Below, piece after piece: positions 44,369 to 53,577 of a stretch of DNA of 64,000 nucleotides. The translations under genes were made by a program, and so were the position numbers. Within the stretch, counting starts at the first letter, position 1. Each line of letters starts with the position of its first letter. Below the pieces are notes generated by a model. That model worked only from the letters and a program-made list of their open reading frames with translations, was not told where the DNA came from and ran no database searches. This DNA is from Streptomyces sp. V1I1 (GTDB lineage: Bacteria > Actinomycetota > Actinomycetes > Streptomycetales > Streptomycetaceae), in NCBI RefSeq assembly GCF_030817355.1, contig NZ_JAUSZH010000001.1, positions 7,038,501 to 7,102,500 of the forward strand. The letters are read 5' to 3'.

Positions 44369-44784
44369 GGACCTGTCACTCCCCACCTCTGTCCGACATC
44401 AGGGTGGCTGCCCCGGTTCCGCTGCTTTACTCCGGCACCCGCAGCGAGCGAACCGAAGCCGAAACCGAAGCGATGCGCGCGGCGTAGTGCGAACACCCGT
44501 GCCCCCCGCACAGAATGACGATTGACCAGGCCGGATGATTCCCGCGGATCGAAAAATTCCAGCCATCTGCGGCGGTCCGAAAAATGATGTGCCGCCAGGT
44601 GCGGTCCCACGCCGCGGGGAATGCCATCTCCCCGAATACCAGGACAACCCGTGATCAAGACGTCCGTCCTCGGCCGAAAATCGTCCGGACGTGCCTTCGA
44701 GTTGTCTGTGTGACAGTAGTAGGCTCACGCCGTTTGTTGACGGAACACCACCCGCACCGGGCGGGGGTTGATCAGGGGGAGGCC
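44369..44784. other. Divergent promoter region upstream of cvnA
   Basis: A 416-bp stretch without a supported gene. It is less GC-rich than its surroundings and holds three CGAAAA runs (44550, 44578, 44675). The cvnA promoter is placed at 44696-44725; short frames inside have no convincing composition. Confidence 0.5.
44696..44725 (+). promoter_or_regulatory. Candidate cvnA promoter (TTCGAG-N18-TAGGCT)
   Basis: A good -10 TAGGCT at 44720 and a -35 TTCGAG at 44696, 18 bp apart, about 60 bp before the cvnA ATG. Confidence 0.5.
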
Positions 44785-47700
44785 ATGCGCTTTCGCGGGA
44801 AGTCCATCCGCCGGAAGATCGTGGCGTTGTTGCTGGTGCCGCTCGTCTCCCTCACCGCCCTCTGGGGCTTCGCCACCGTACTGACCGGTCGGGAGGCCGA
44901 TCAGCTTCTGGACGTCAGCTCAGTCGTCGAGAAAGTCGGCTATCCGGTCGCGGACGCCGTCAACGTCATTCAGAAGGAACGCCGCCAGACGCTCATCTAC
45001 CTTGCGGACCGCAGGGCTTCGGAGGCTCTGCCCACCCTGCGCCGCCAGCGCGAGGCCACCGACGGGGCCGTCGCCAAGATCAAGGCGAATATGGCGAAGT
45101 CCGGAGTCCTCGACGACATGCGGCCGGACACCGCGCAGAAACTGGACTCGCTCCTCGAAGCACTCGACGGACTGGGCGCTCTGCGCCGCTCCGTGGAGAC
45201 AGGGACCGTCTCCCGCAACCAGGCCCTGGATTTCTACAACCGGGTCGTCGACCCCTGCTACAGCCTCCTGCTGACACTCCACGCCTTCAACGACGTAGAG
45301 ATGGAGCGGCAGGGCCGCGCCCTCGTCGGACTCGTCCGCGCCATGGAGATGCTCTCCCGCGAGGACGCTCTCATCGCCTCCTCGCTGACAACCCGCAAAA
45401 TCACGGCAGATGAGATCCGCGCGCTCTCCGACTTCGTAGCGAAGCGCGAGCTGTACTACGAGACCAACCTCGAAGTCCTGCCCGCCAAGGAGCGCGAGGT
45501 CTACGAGCAGTACTGGCGCAGCCCCAAGACCGCGCCCCTGCGCGACGCCGAGGAACGCCTCATCACCGCGGGCCCCGTCAAGAACACCGGCGCGTCCGAG
45601 GGAGTCCGCTGGAAGGCGGTCGCCACCCCCGTCCTGGACGACCTCGCCCGCGAGGCCAAGGAGGCGGGCGTCCGCTACCAGGACCGCGTCGAGCCCGCCG
45701 CGTACAGCGTCTTCGTCAAGGCCGGAGTCGCGGGCGTACTGGGCTTCCTCGCCCTGCTGGTCTCGGTCATCGTGTCCGTACGCATCGGGCGCGACCTCGT
45801 CCGCGACCTCTCCCGGCTGCGCAAGGAGGCCCACGAGGTCTCCGGCGTACGTCTGCCCAGCGTGATGCGCCGGCTCGCCGCGGGTGAGCATGTGGACATC
45901 GAGACCGAAGCGCCGCGCCTCGACTACGACAAGGACGAGATCGGGCAGGCCGGCCAGGCGCTCAACACGCTTCAGCGGGCCGCTGTCGAGGCCGCCGTCC
46001 GGCAGGCCGACATGCGCCGCGGAGTCTCCGATGTCTTCGTCAACCTCGCCCGCCGCAACCAGGTTCTGCTGCACCGCCAGCTCACGCTCCTCGACACCAT
46101 GGAGCGCCGCACCGAGGACACCGAGGAACTCGCGGACCTGTTCCGCCTGGACCACCTCACGACCCGTATGCGACGGCACGCCGAGGGCCTGGTGATCCTC
46201 TCCGGCGCCGCGCCCTCCCGGCAGTGGCGCAAGCCGATCCAGCTGATGGACGTCGTACGGGCCGCGGTCGCCGAGGTCGAGGACTACGAGCGCATCGAGG
46301 TGCGCCGGCTGCCGCGCATCGGCGTCGGCGGCCCCGCGGTCGCCGACCTCACCCACCTCATCGCCGAACTTCTCGAGAACGCCACGGTGTTCTCGCCCCC
46401 GCACACCGGCGTCCAGGTGCACGGCGAGCGGGTCGCCAACGGCTTCACCCTCGAAATCCACGACCGCGGGCTCGGCATGGCACCGGAAGTGCTGCTCGAC
46501 GCCAATCTGCGGCTCGCGGAGACCCCCGAGTTCGAGCTCTCCGACACCGACCGGCTCGGCCTGTTCGTCGTCAGCCGGCTCGCCCAGCGGCAGAACGTCC
46601 GGGTCTCGCTGCAGCCTTCGCCGTACGGCGGGACCACCGCGATCGTCTTCATCCCCGCGGCCCTGCTCACCGAAGCCCCGGAGACCCAGGGCACCGGCTT
46701 CCGCCTCGACCGCAAGAGCGAGAGCGCGGCGGGGCGACGCGGCAGCGACGGCAAGCTCACGGCGCTCTCCAAGGTCCCCACCCAGCTGGGCGGCGCGGCG
46801 CTGCTCGACGGACCCGTCGAACTGGAGGCACCCGTCGGCGCGTTGGGCTTCGAGGACCGGTCCGGCCTCGGCGGTGACCGGTCCGGGCTCGGCGGTGACC
46901 GGTCCGGGCTCGGCGGTGACCGCCCCGGGCTCGGCGGTGAGCGCCCGGGCCTCGGGGGGGTCGACTCCCGCGCCGACATCGAGGACACGGAGAGCGAGCG
47001 CGGCGGGATCTTCCGCGCCCGGGCCCGCGACCGCCGCCGCCCGACCCCGGACGAGCAGCACCACCAGGCGCTGGACCAGACGCCCGAGCGGAACTCCGGG
47101 CCCGTGCCGCTGCCCCGCCGCAAGCCGCCGACCCTGGTCGCCGACCACGGCCGCAGGGTGGACGATCGTGGCCGCACGCACCCGGCCCCGGCACCCGAGC
47201 CCGAGCGTTCCGCAGAGCCCACGCCCGCGCCGGAGCCGCGCACCGGCCCATGGTCTCCATCCGCGCCGGAGCCGCGCCCCGCGCCCTGGCCGGGACCCGC
47301 ACCCGCCCCGGAGCCACGCCGCGCGCCCTGGCCCGCGCCCGCCCCGGCATCGCCCGCCCCGTCGCCGGACAACGCGCGCACCCCCAAACGCGACCCCGAC
47401 CCGGCATCCGCACCCCGACCCGCCACGGTAGACGGCCTGCCCCGCCGAGTCCGTCAGGCAAGCCTCGCCCCCCAGCTCAGGGAGGGCGCCGCCGCCGAAC
47501 TGACCACAGCCCCGGCCGCGGGGCAGGACGTCGAACGCGATGCGGAACAAGTACGCAACCGGATGGCTTCCATGCAACGAGGCTGGCAGCGCGGCCGCCG
47601 CCAGAATGCCGAAGAGGCCGAGTACGAAGAGGCCACCGACCAGGCCACCGGCCCCGGCGAGACCGCACCAGGAACGACATCGGAGGGGGACGGTCGATGA
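44785..47700 (+). CDS. cvnA: Conservon sensor kinase-like protein CvnA
   Basis: A 971-residue membrane protein and first gene of a conservon. TM1 is at residues 12-33, an extracellular nitrate/nitrite-sensing-type domain spans about 40-305, TM2 is near 310-333, then HAMP. The ATPase domain has the N box HLIAELLENATVFSPP near 524-540 and DRGLGM near 559. A classical phosphorylated His box is not evident, as is usual for this family. The C-terminal 280 residues are a Pro/Ala/Arg-rich disordered tail with five 7-residue repeats (DRSGLGG). CvnA proteins work with CvnB, C and D in a membrane complex likened to G-protein signalling. GGGGGAGG precedes the ATG. Confidence 0.9.
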   Translation: MRFRGKSIRRKIVALLLVPLVSLTALWGFATVLTGREADQLLDVSSVVEKVGYPVADAVNVIQKERRQTLIYLADRRASEALPTLRRQREATDGAVAKIKANMAKSGVLDDMRPDTAQKLDSLLEALDGLGALRRSVETGTVSRNQALDFYNRVVDPCYSLLLTLHAFNDVEMERQGRALVGLVRAMEMLSREDALIASSLTTRKITADEIRALSDFVAKRELYYETNLEVLPAKEREVYEQYWRSPKTAPLRDAEERLITAGPVKNTGASEGVRWKAVATPVLDDLAREAKEAGVRYQDRVEPAAYSVFVKAGVAGVLGFLALLVSVIVSVRIGRDLVRDLSRLRKEAHEVSGVRLPSVMRRLAAGEHVDIETEAPRLDYDKDEIGQAGQALNTLQRAAVEAAVRQADMRRGVSDVFVNLARRNQVLLHRQLTLLDTMERRTEDTEELADLFRLDHLTTRMRRHAEGLVILSGAAPSRQWRKPIQLMDVVRAAVAEVEDYERIEVRRLPRIGVGGPAVADLTHLIAELLENATVFSPPHTGVQVHGERVANGFTLEIHDRGLGMAPEVLLDANLRLAETPEFELSDTDRLGLFVVSRLAQRQNVRVSLQPSPYGGTTAIVFIPAALLTEAPETQGTGFRLDRKSESAAGRRGSDGKLTALSKVPTQLGGAALLDGPVELEAPVGALGFEDRSGLGGDRSGLGGDRSGLGGDRPGLGGERPGLGGVDSRADIEDTESERGGIFRARARDRRRPTPDEQHHQALDQTPERNSGPVPLPRRKPPTLVADHGRRVDDRGRTHPAPAPEPERSAEPTPAPEPRTGPWSPSAPEPRPAPWPGPAPAPEPRRAPWPAPAPASPAPSPDNARTPKRDPDPASAPRPATVDGLPRRVRQASLAPQLREGAAAELTTAPAAGQDVERDAEQVRNRMASMQRGWQRGRRQNAEEAEYEEATDQATGPGETAPGTTSEGDGR
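46855..46959 (+). repeat. 21-bp tandem repeat, five copies, in the cvnA tail
   Basis: Units start at 46855, 46876, 46897, 46918 and 46939 and encode DRSGLGG three times, DRPGLGG and ERPGLGG. The number of units probably varies between strains. Confidence 0.92.
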
Positions 47701-48155
47701 CCGCACCACACGCCGCAGCACCCAACGCCACCGGCGACGGCCTGACCACAACCACAAGGCGGTCCGGCGAACTCAACTGGCTCCTTGACGAACTGGTGGA
47801 CCGCGTCGCCAGCATCCGCAAGGCACTGGTGCTCTCCGGTGACGGCCTCGCCACCGGCACCTCCCGGGAGCTGACCCGCGAGGACGGCGAGCACCTCGCC
47901 GCCGTCGCCTCCGGCTTCCACAGCCTCGCCAAGGGCGTCGGCCGCCACTTCGAGGCGGGCAAGGTCCGCCAGACCGTCGTGGAACTGGACGAGGCCTTCC
48001 TCTTCGTCACGGCGGCGGGCGACGGCAGCTGTCTGGCCGTCCTCGCCGACGCGGACTCCGACGTCGGGCTGGTGGCGTACGAGATGACGCTCATGGTCAA
48101 GCGGGTCGGAGCGCACCTGGCCACCGCTCCACGGACCGGCCAACCCGGGGGGTGA
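47697..48155 (+). CDS. cvnB: Conservon roadblock/LC7 protein CvnB
   Basis: A 152-residue protein starting at an ATGA overlap with cvnA. After a polar N-terminus, the roadblock/LC7 domain covers about residues 25-140: LNWLLDELVDRVASIRKALVLSGDGLATGTSRELTREDGEHLAAVASGFHSLAKGVG and FLFVTAAGDGSCLAVLADADSDVGLVAYEMTLMVKRVG. This fold resembles the subunits that regulate small GTPases such as MglA, and here should act on CvnD. The tight overlap indicates stoichiometric translation with cvnA. Confidence 0.92.
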   Translation: MTAPHAAAPNATGDGLTTTTRRSGELNWLLDELVDRVASIRKALVLSGDGLATGTSRELTREDGEHLAAVASGFHSLAKGVGRHFEAGKVRQTVVELDEAFLFVTAAGDGSCLAVLADADSDVGLVAYEMTLMVKRVGAHLATAPRTGQPGG

Positions 48156-48164
48156 GTGGCCGGC

Positions 48165-48569
48165 ATGAGTGACTCCGCTCAGTACGCTCGGAACCCGCAC
48201 CACTTCTTCGACGCCGAAGCCGGCCCGGTCGTCCGTCCGTACGCGATGACCCGCGGCCGGACGAGCAGCGCCACCCGTCACGGCCTCGATCTGATCGCCC
48301 TCGTCGTGCCGGAGGCCGCAGCCGACGATCCCGGCCGCGACCAGTTGCTCTCGCCGGAGCATGTTGAGATCGTAGAGCGGTGCGGCGACACCCCCCAGTC
48401 GATCGCCGAACTCGCTGCCACCCTGGACCTCCCTGTCGGAGTGGTCCGGGTCCTGGTCGGCGATCTCGTCGAGGACGCACTGGTGCATGTAACCCGTCCC
48501 GTTCCGCCGGCCGAACTGCCGGATGTGAGCATTCTCCGCGAGGTGATCAATGGTCTTCGGGCGCTCTAG
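48165..48569 (+). CDS. cvnC: Conservon DUF742 protein CvnC
   Basis: A 134-residue protein with the DUF742 pattern: VVRPYAMTRGRTSSATRHGLDLIALVV near the start and a winged-helix-like region with LLSPEHVEIVERCGDTPQSIAELAATLDLPVGVVRVLVGDLVEDALVHV. The ATG at 48165 is preferred because a GGGGGG run is 12 bp upstream; a GTG at 48156 is also in frame. Its last 20 bases overlap cvnD. It is part of the membrane-associated conservon complex; DNA binding has not been shown for the family. Confidence 0.9.
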   Translation: MSDSAQYARNPHHFFDAEAGPVVRPYAMTRGRTSSATRHGLDLIALVVPEAAADDPGRDQLLSPEHVEIVERCGDTPQSIAELAATLDLPVGVVRVLVGDLVEDALVHVTRPVPPAELPDVSILREVINGLRAL

Positions 48570-49155
48570 CCGCCGAACGCCGCCCGTCGAGCCGGTGACT
48601 CTGAAGATCCTGGTCGCGGGCGGATTCGGCGTGGGCAAGACGACTCTGGTGGGCGCGGTCAGCGAGATCAGACCGCTGCGTACGGAGGAGACGCTGAGTG
48701 AGGCGGGTCGTCCCGTCGACGACACCGCTGGCGTCGAGCAGAAGACGACCACCACTGTCGCCATGGACTTCGGGCGTATCACGCTCCGCCAGGACCTGGT
48801 GCTCTATCTCTTCGGCACGCCGGGCCAGGACCGCTTCTGGTTCCTCTGGGACGAGCTGGCGCAGGGGGCGCTGGGTGCGGTTGTGCTCGCCGATACCCGC
48901 CGCCTTGAGGACTCCTTCGGGGCCATCGACTACTTCGAACGCCGATCCATTCCCTTCACCGTCGCCGTCAACTGCTTCGAGGGGGCGGGTCGTTTTCCCG
49001 GCGAGAGCGTACGGGCCGCACTCGACCTCGACCCCGAGGTGCCGCTGCTGATGTGCGACGCGCGCCAGCGCGAGTCGGCCAAGGAGGTGCTGGTGGCGGT
49101 CGTTGAGCACGCGCTGGCCCGCGCCGACAGGCAGCGCGAACACGCGGACGCCTGA
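48550..49155 (+). CDS. cvnD: Conservon small GTPase CvnD
   Basis: A 201-residue Ras-like GTPase. G1 is GGFGVGKTT near residue 25, the switch I/II region contains TTTTVAMDFGRI and GTPGQDRFWFLWDELAQGALGAVVLAD, and VNCFEG takes the place of NKxD. The start overlaps cvnC in another frame. CvnD binds and hydrolyses GTP and completes the four-gene set. The C-terminal residues RADRQREHADA are encoded by sequence that is duplicated just after the stop. Confidence 0.92.
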   Translation: MVFGRSSRRTPPVEPVTLKILVAGGFGVGKTTLVGAVSEIRPLRTEETLSEAGRPVDDTAGVEQKTTTTVAMDFGRITLRQDLVLYLFGTPGQDRFWFLWDELAQGALGAVVLADTRRLEDSFGAIDYFERRSIPFTVAVNCFEGAGRFPGESVRAALDLDPEVPLLMCDARQRESAKEVLVAVVEHALARADRQREHADA

Positions 49156-49184
49156 AACCCGCGCCGACAGGCAGCGCGAGCACG
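49118..49184 (+). repeat. 40-bp-offset duplication of the cvnD 3' end
   Basis: GCGCCGACAGGCAGCGCGA occurs at 49121-49139 and 49161-49179, both preceded by CCC and followed by one base and CACG. The second copy lies after the cvnD stop codon. Confidence 0.88.
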
Positions 49185-49245
49185 ACGCCTGGCCGCCCCG
49201 TCGGCCGTCGGCGCGAGCACGCCGTCAGCCGACCGACAGGCGAGC

Positions 49246-49283
49246 CACGGCCCGTACCCCCACCGACTGGGGTACGGGCCGTG
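49246..49283. terminator. Bidirectional terminator between cvnD and glpK
   Basis: A perfect 15-bp stem (49246-49260 with 49269-49283) and an 8-nt loop, between convergent genes. Confidence 0.88.
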
Positions 49284-49296
49284 AGTCAACATGGGG

Positions 49297-50808
49297 TCAC
49301 TCGTCGCCTTCCTCGTGCCAGCCGAAGCTACGCTCCACCGCCTTGCGCCAGTTGTGGTACTCGCGCTCGCGGGTCTGCGCCTCCATCCGCGGCGACCACT
49401 CCACATCGCGCTTCCAGTGCGCCTTGAGCTCGTCGAGGTCCGACCAGACGCCGGTCGCGAGCCCCGCCGCGTACGCGGCCCCCAGACACGTCGTCTCGGA
49501 GACCTTCGGCCGGATCACCGGCACCCCCAGCACATCCGCCTGATGCTGCATCAGCAGATTGTTGGAGGTCATGCCGCCGTCCACCTTGAGTGTGGTGATC
49601 TGCACCCCGGAGTCCTGGTACATCGCGTCGACTACTTCTCGGGTCTGCCAGCTGGTCGCCTCCAGCACCGCCCGCGCCAGATGCGCCTTGGTGACGTACC
49701 GGGTCAGTCCGGTGATGACACCGCGTGCGTCGGAGCGCCAGTACGGGGCGAAGAGCCCGGAGAAGGCCGGCACGATGTACGCCCCGCCGTTGTCGTCCAC
49801 GCTCGCCGCCAGCGTCTCGATCTCGTCGGCGCTGCGGATGATGCCCAGCTGGTCCCGGAACCACTGCACCAGCGCGCCGGTGATCGCGATCGACCCCTCC
49901 AGGCAGTACACCGGCGCCTCTTCGCCGATCTTGTACCCCATCGTGGTGATCAGCCCGCTCTTCGACGCCACGGGCCGGTTGCCGGTGTTGAGCAGCAGGA
50001 AGCTGCCGGTGCCGTACGTGTTCTTGGCCGTGCCCGTGTCGTAGCAGGCCTGCCCGAAGATCGCGGCCTGCTGGTCGCCGAGCGCCGAGGCCACCGGTAC
50101 ACCCGCGAGCTGGCCGACGGCCGTCCCGTACACCTCCGCCGACGATCTGATCTCCGGAAGCACCGCCTGCGGCACATTCATTGCCGCCAGGATCGCCGGA
50201 TCCCACTGCAGGGTCTGCAGATTCATCAGCATCGTGCGCGACGCGTTGGTCACATCGGTGACATGGACACCACCCTCGGTGCCGCCGGTGAGGTTCCAGA
50301 TCAGCCAGGAGTCGATGGTCCCGAAGGCGATCTCACCGCGTTCGGCCCGGCCGCGCAGCCCGGGCACATTGTCCAGCAGCCAGGCCGCCTTGGGCCCGGA
50401 GAAGTAGCTCGCGAGCGGCAGTCCGGTCGCGTCGCGGAAACGGTCCTGCCCGTCCGTGCCGCCGAGTTCGTTGCAGAGTGCGGAGGTACGCGTGTCCTGC
50501 CAGACGATCGCGTTGTGTACGGGCTTGCCGGTCGCCCGGTCCCAAAGAACCGTCGTCTCCCGCTGGTTGGTGATGCCGAGGGCACTGAGCTGGTCGGCCC
50601 GCAGGCCAGCCTTGGCGATGGCCCCCGCCACCACCGCCTGCACCTTGGACCAGATCTCGGTGGCGTCGTGCTCCACCCAGCCCGGCTTGGGGAAGATCTG
50701 ACGGTGCTCGCGCTGGTCGACGGCGACGATCGCGCCGTCCTGGTTGAAGATGATGCAGCGGCTGGACGTGGTGCCCTGGTCAATTGCGGCGACGAATTTG
50801 TCCGTCAT
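49297..50808 (-). CDS. glpK: Glycerol kinase
   Basis: A 503-residue FGGY kinase that phosphorylates glycerol to sn-glycerol-3-phosphate. Motifs are [20 protein letters not shown] at the N-terminus, [40 protein letters not shown], and [21 protein letters not shown] plus [15 protein letters not shown] in the second domain. Length and motifs are full. It follows glpF by 30 bp on the same strand, forming a glycerol uptake operon. No glpD or GylR-type regulator gene lies beside it, unlike the classic Streptomyces gyl operon. Confidence 0.96.
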   Translation of the reverse strand: MTDKFVAAIDQGTTSSRCIIFNQDGAIVAVDQREHRQIFPKPGWVEHDATEIWSKVQAVVAGAIAKAGLRADQLSALGITNQRETTVLWDRATGKPVHNAIVWQDTRTSALCNELGGTDGQDRFRDATGLPLASYFSGPKAAWLLDNVPGLRGRAERGEIAFGTIDSWLIWNLTGGTEGGVHVTDVTNASRTMLMNLQTLQWDPAILAAMNVPQAVLPEIRSSAEVYGTAVGQLAGVPVASALGDQQAAIFGQACYDTGTAKNTYGTGSFLLLNTGNRPVASKSGLITTMGYKIGEEAPVYCLEGSIAITGALVQWFRDQLGIIRSADEIETLAASVDDNGGAYIVPAFSGLFAPYWRSDARGVITGLTRYVTKAHLARAVLEATSWQTREVVDAMYQDSGVQITTLKVDGGMTSNNLLMQHQADVLGVPVIRPKVSETTCLGAAYAAGLATGVWSDLDELKAHWKRDVEWSPRMEAQTREREYHNWRKAVERSFGWHEEGDE

Positions 50809-50838
50809 GACGTCCTCTTGTCGAAGTGGCCGGAAGGC

Positions 50839-51600
50839 CTAGAAGGCTGCGTTGAATATGAGGCCGGCCAGCAGCCCGCCGATCACGGGCCCGGCCACCG
50901 GCACCCAGGCGTAACCCCAGTCGGAGGTGCCCTTGTTGGGGATCGGCAGCAGTGCGTGGGTAATGCGTGGTCCGAGGTCACGCGCCGGGTTGATGGCATA
51001 ACCGGTCGGCCCGCCGAGTGAGAGACCGATGCCGACGACCAGCAGCGACACCAGCAGGATGGAGATGCCGGAGCCGTAGATCCCGGCGTCCTGCCCGGGT
51101 ATCTGCCCGATGCCGATGCCGTCGTTCTTGCCGAAGGCGAGTATCGGCAGCACCAGGCCGATCGTCGCGATGATCTCGGTCATCACGTTGGCGACGGGAT
51201 TGCGGATCTCCGGACCGGTGGAGAAGATTCCGAGCGTGGGCTGTGCGTTCTTCTTGTCCGCGTTGGCCTGGAACTGCGCGAAGTAGACGAGATAGGCGAG
51301 TACGGCGCCGAGGATCGCGCCGACCATCTGCGCCAGGATGTAGAGCGGCACCTTGCTCCACTCCCCGGTGTCGACGGCGACGCCCAGCGTCACGGCCGGA
51401 TTGAGATGCCCACCCGACAGCGGCGCGGCTGTGTACGCGCCCGCCAGCACGCCGAAACCCCAGCCGAAGGCGATGACGACCCACCCCGAGGCCCTTGCCT
51501 TGGAGTGGTGGAGCGTGACGGCGGCGCAGACGCCCGCGCCGAAGAGGATGAGTATCGCGGTGCCGATGACCTCACCGGTGAATATGTCTCCATTGCTCAT
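50839..51600 (-). CDS. glpF: Glycerol uptake facilitator (aquaglyceroporin)
   Basis: A 253-residue MIP channel. The two pore half-helices carry the NPA boxes in [14 protein letters not shown] and [13 protein letters not shown]; the second box Asp after NPAR is the aquaglyceroporin marker. Six membrane segments are visible. It lets glycerol into the cell for GlpK. GGAG lies 5 bp before the ATG. Upstream, 51601-51892 contains only the promoter region. Confidence 0.94.
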   Translation of the reverse strand: MSNGDIFTGEVIGTAILILFGAGVCAAVTLHHSKARASGWVVIAFGWGFGVLAGAYTAAPLSGGHLNPAVTLGVAVDTGEWSKVPLYILAQMVGAILGAVLAYLVYFAQFQANADKKNAQPTLGIFSTGPEIRNPVANVMTEIIATIGLVLPILAFGKNDGIGIGQIPGQDAGIYGSGISILLVSLLVVGIGLSLGGPTGYAINPARDLGPRITHALLPIPNKGTSDWGYAWVPVAGPVIGGLLAGLIFNAAF

Positions 51601-51892
51601 GGCGGCTCCTATGCCCTCGGCCGGGGCCTGGGCCCCGGTCCTCCGTGCAGGATGCGTGCTCCATGGCGTTCCATGGCTACGGAGCCGGAGGCAGGGGAGT
51701 CTCCCGCACCCCGCCGGCGTCCGTGACGAGCGTGGTGAGCGTGCCGAAGTGCGGCGATGCCGACGAAGAGGCAGTGTTCACCGGCCGTGATGGGGCGTCA
51801 AGGTCGTTGACAGCAAGCGCAGTTCACGGCTTGTGTGTTTGACACGGTACCGGGGAACGTAAGGCGGCGGGAGGTTCGCCTTCAGGGTCGGC

Positions 51893-53083
51893 TCAGCGGA
51901 CGGCGACGACCGCCGAGCCATGGCCGAACAGCCCCTGGTTCGCGGTGATCCCGGTGCGCGCCCCCGGCACCTGGCGCGCCCCGGCAGTGCCGCGCAACTG
52001 CCAGGTCAGCTCGCAGACCTGGGCGATGGCCTGAGCGGGCACCGCCTCGCCGAATGACGCGAGACCGCCGCTGACATTGACGGGAATCCGCCCGCCGAGC
52101 GCGGTTGCACCCTCGCGCACCAGCTTGGCGCCCTCGCCGGCCCCGCACAGCCCGATGTCCTCGTACCACTCCAGCTCCAGGGCGGTGGAGAGGTCGTACA
52201 CCTCGGCGAGCGAGAGATCCTCGGGCCCGATGCCCGCCTCCTCGTACGCGGCCCCGGCGATCGAAGCCCGGAACGACTGCGGGAGCGGGTCCACGGCGGC
52301 GGCCGAGTCGGTCGCGATGTCCGGGAGGTCGAGTACGGCCTTCGGATAGGTCGGCGAGACGGTGGAGACCGCGCGGATACGGACCGGCTCGCCGGCCCCG
52401 TGCCGGCGCGCGAAGTCCATGCTGGAGAGCACCAGCGCGGCCGCGCCGTCGGACGTCGCACAGATGTCGAGCAGCCGCAGCGGATCGGCGACCACCGCGG
52501 AGGCGGCCACCTCCTCGGCCGAGACGGCCTTGCGGTAGCGGGCGTTGGGGTTGAGCGCCCCGGCCGCCGCGTTCTTCACCTTGACCAGCGCGAAGTCCTC
52601 GGCGGATTCGCCGTGCAGGGCCATACGCCGGCGGGCGTGGAGCGCGAAGTAGGCGGGGTTGGTCGCCCCGAGCACCCGGAAGCGCAGCCAGTCGGGATCG
52701 TCGGGCCGATCGCCCCCGGCCGGTGCGAAGAAACCCTTGGGCGCGGAGTCCGCCCCCACCACCAGCACCACGTCCGCCATACCCGCCAGGATCTGGGAGC
52801 GCCCGGTGTTGATCGCCTGCGCGCCCGATGCGCAGGCCGCGTAGACGCTGCTGACGCGTGCCCCCTGCCAGCCGAGCGCCTGCGCGAAAGTCGCTCCGGC
52901 CACATACCCGGGATAGCCGCAGCGCATGGTGTCCGCGCCGACCACCGACTGCACCTGCCGCCAGTCGATCCCGGCATCGGCCAGCGCGGCTCTGGCCGCG
53001 GCCGTGCCGTACTGGACGAAGCTGCGACCCCATTTGCCCCAGGGATGCATTCCGGCCCCGAGGACCGCCACCTCGCCGCTCAT
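51893..53083 (-). CDS. Thiolase-like lipid-transfer protein
   Basis: A 396-residue member of the thiolase superfamily, SCP2-thiolase/Ltp branch. VAVLGAGMHPWGKWGRSFVQYG starts the fold; the candidate nucleophile is Cys84 in YAACASGAQAIN; the C-terminus has NVSGGLASFGEAVPA and NQGLFGHGSAVVAV. It overlaps the DUF35 gene by 4 bp (ATGA), and thiolase-like/DUF35 pairs are known to form one complex in steroid side-chain retro-aldol or thiolysis reactions. The acyl-CoA substrate here is unknown. A palindrome upstream of the pair suggests TetR-type control. Confidence 0.87.
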   Translation of the reverse strand: MSGEVAVLGAGMHPWGKWGRSFVQYGTAAARAALADAGIDWRQVQSVVGADTMRCGYPGYVAGATFAQALGWQGARVSSVYAACASGAQAINTGRSQILAGMADVVLVVGADSAPKGFFAPAGGDRPDDPDWLRFRVLGATNPAYFALHARRRMALHGESAEDFALVKVKNAAAGALNPNARYRKAVSAEEVAASAVVADPLRLLDICATSDGAAALVLSSMDFARRHGAGEPVRIRAVSTVSPTYPKAVLDLPDIATDSAAAVDPLPQSFRASIAGAAYEEAGIGPEDLSLAEVYDLSTALELEWYEDIGLCGAGEGAKLVREGATALGGRIPVNVSGGLASFGEAVPAQAIAQVCELTWQLRGTAGARQVPGARTGITANQGLFGHGSAVVAVR

Positions 53084-53526
53084 GACGCCACCCCCACGGG
53101 CCGCCAGTGCCAGGTCGTCCAGACCGTCTCGGCGTCCTCGTTCAGCACGCCGGGCACGACCTCGACCTGCATCCCGACCGCGAGATCGGTGACTCTCACG
53201 CCCGGCACGGCCTGCCCGAGGACCACCATCCGCTCGGCCTCGAGCTCGACGGCGACGAGTGTGTACGGCTCCCACTCCGCATCGGGGTCAGAGACGTACG
53301 GCGCAGGTGGTCGATAGCGTCCGTCCGTGTACGACCACACCCGTCCCCGCTTGGACAGGGGCACCTCCGCCAACTCCCCGCCGCCGCATGCCGGGTTGCG
53401 GCAGAAGGAGTCCTCGCGCGGGAAGAAGACCGACGCGCAGGCCGCACAGCGGGTGCCGAGCAGCCGGAAGTCCTCCTCATCGCTGTCCTGCGTGAACCAT
53501 CCGGCCACCACGGGTGTGCGCGTCAA
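53080..53526 (-). CDS. DUF35 OB-fold protein with zinc ribbon
   Basis: A 148-residue protein. A rubredoxin-like zinc ribbon (GTRCAACASVFFPREDSFCRNPAC) is followed by an OB-fold (LSKRGRVWSYTDGRYRPPAPY; TLVAVELEAERMVVLGQAVPGVRVTDLAVGMQVEVV). DUF35 proteins bind the CoA part of substrates for partner thiolases. The TTG at 53526 is preferred because GGAGGG is just upstream; a TTG at 53547 is the other option. It is the first gene of a two-gene operon. Confidence 0.85.
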   Translation of the reverse strand: MTRTPVVAGWFTQDSDEEDFRLLGTRCAACASVFFPREDSFCRNPACGGGELAEVPLSKRGRVWSYTDGRYRPPAPYVSDPDAEWEPYTLVAVELEAERMVVLGQAVPGVRVTDLAVGMQVEVVPGVLNEDAETVWTTWHWRPVGVAS

Positions 53527-53547
53527 GATCCCTCCCCGGCCCAGCAA

Positions 53548-53564
53548 TCTGACGAAACGTCAGA
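53548..53564. promoter_or_regulatory. Palindrome TCTGACG-AAA-CGTCAGA, candidate operator
   Basis: A perfect 7-bp-arm palindrome 22 bp upstream of the DUF35 start. It shares the TGACG/CGTCA arms and 3-bp spacing with the site at 12177-12189. Confidence 0.65.
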
Positions 53565-53577
53565 AGTGTGCCACGGG

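Noticed and set aside
44399..44728. Small minus-strand proteins upstream of cvnA
   Set aside because: Frames of 66-109 codons exist but lack ribosome sites and Streptomyces codon bias; the region is better explained as a divergent promoter.
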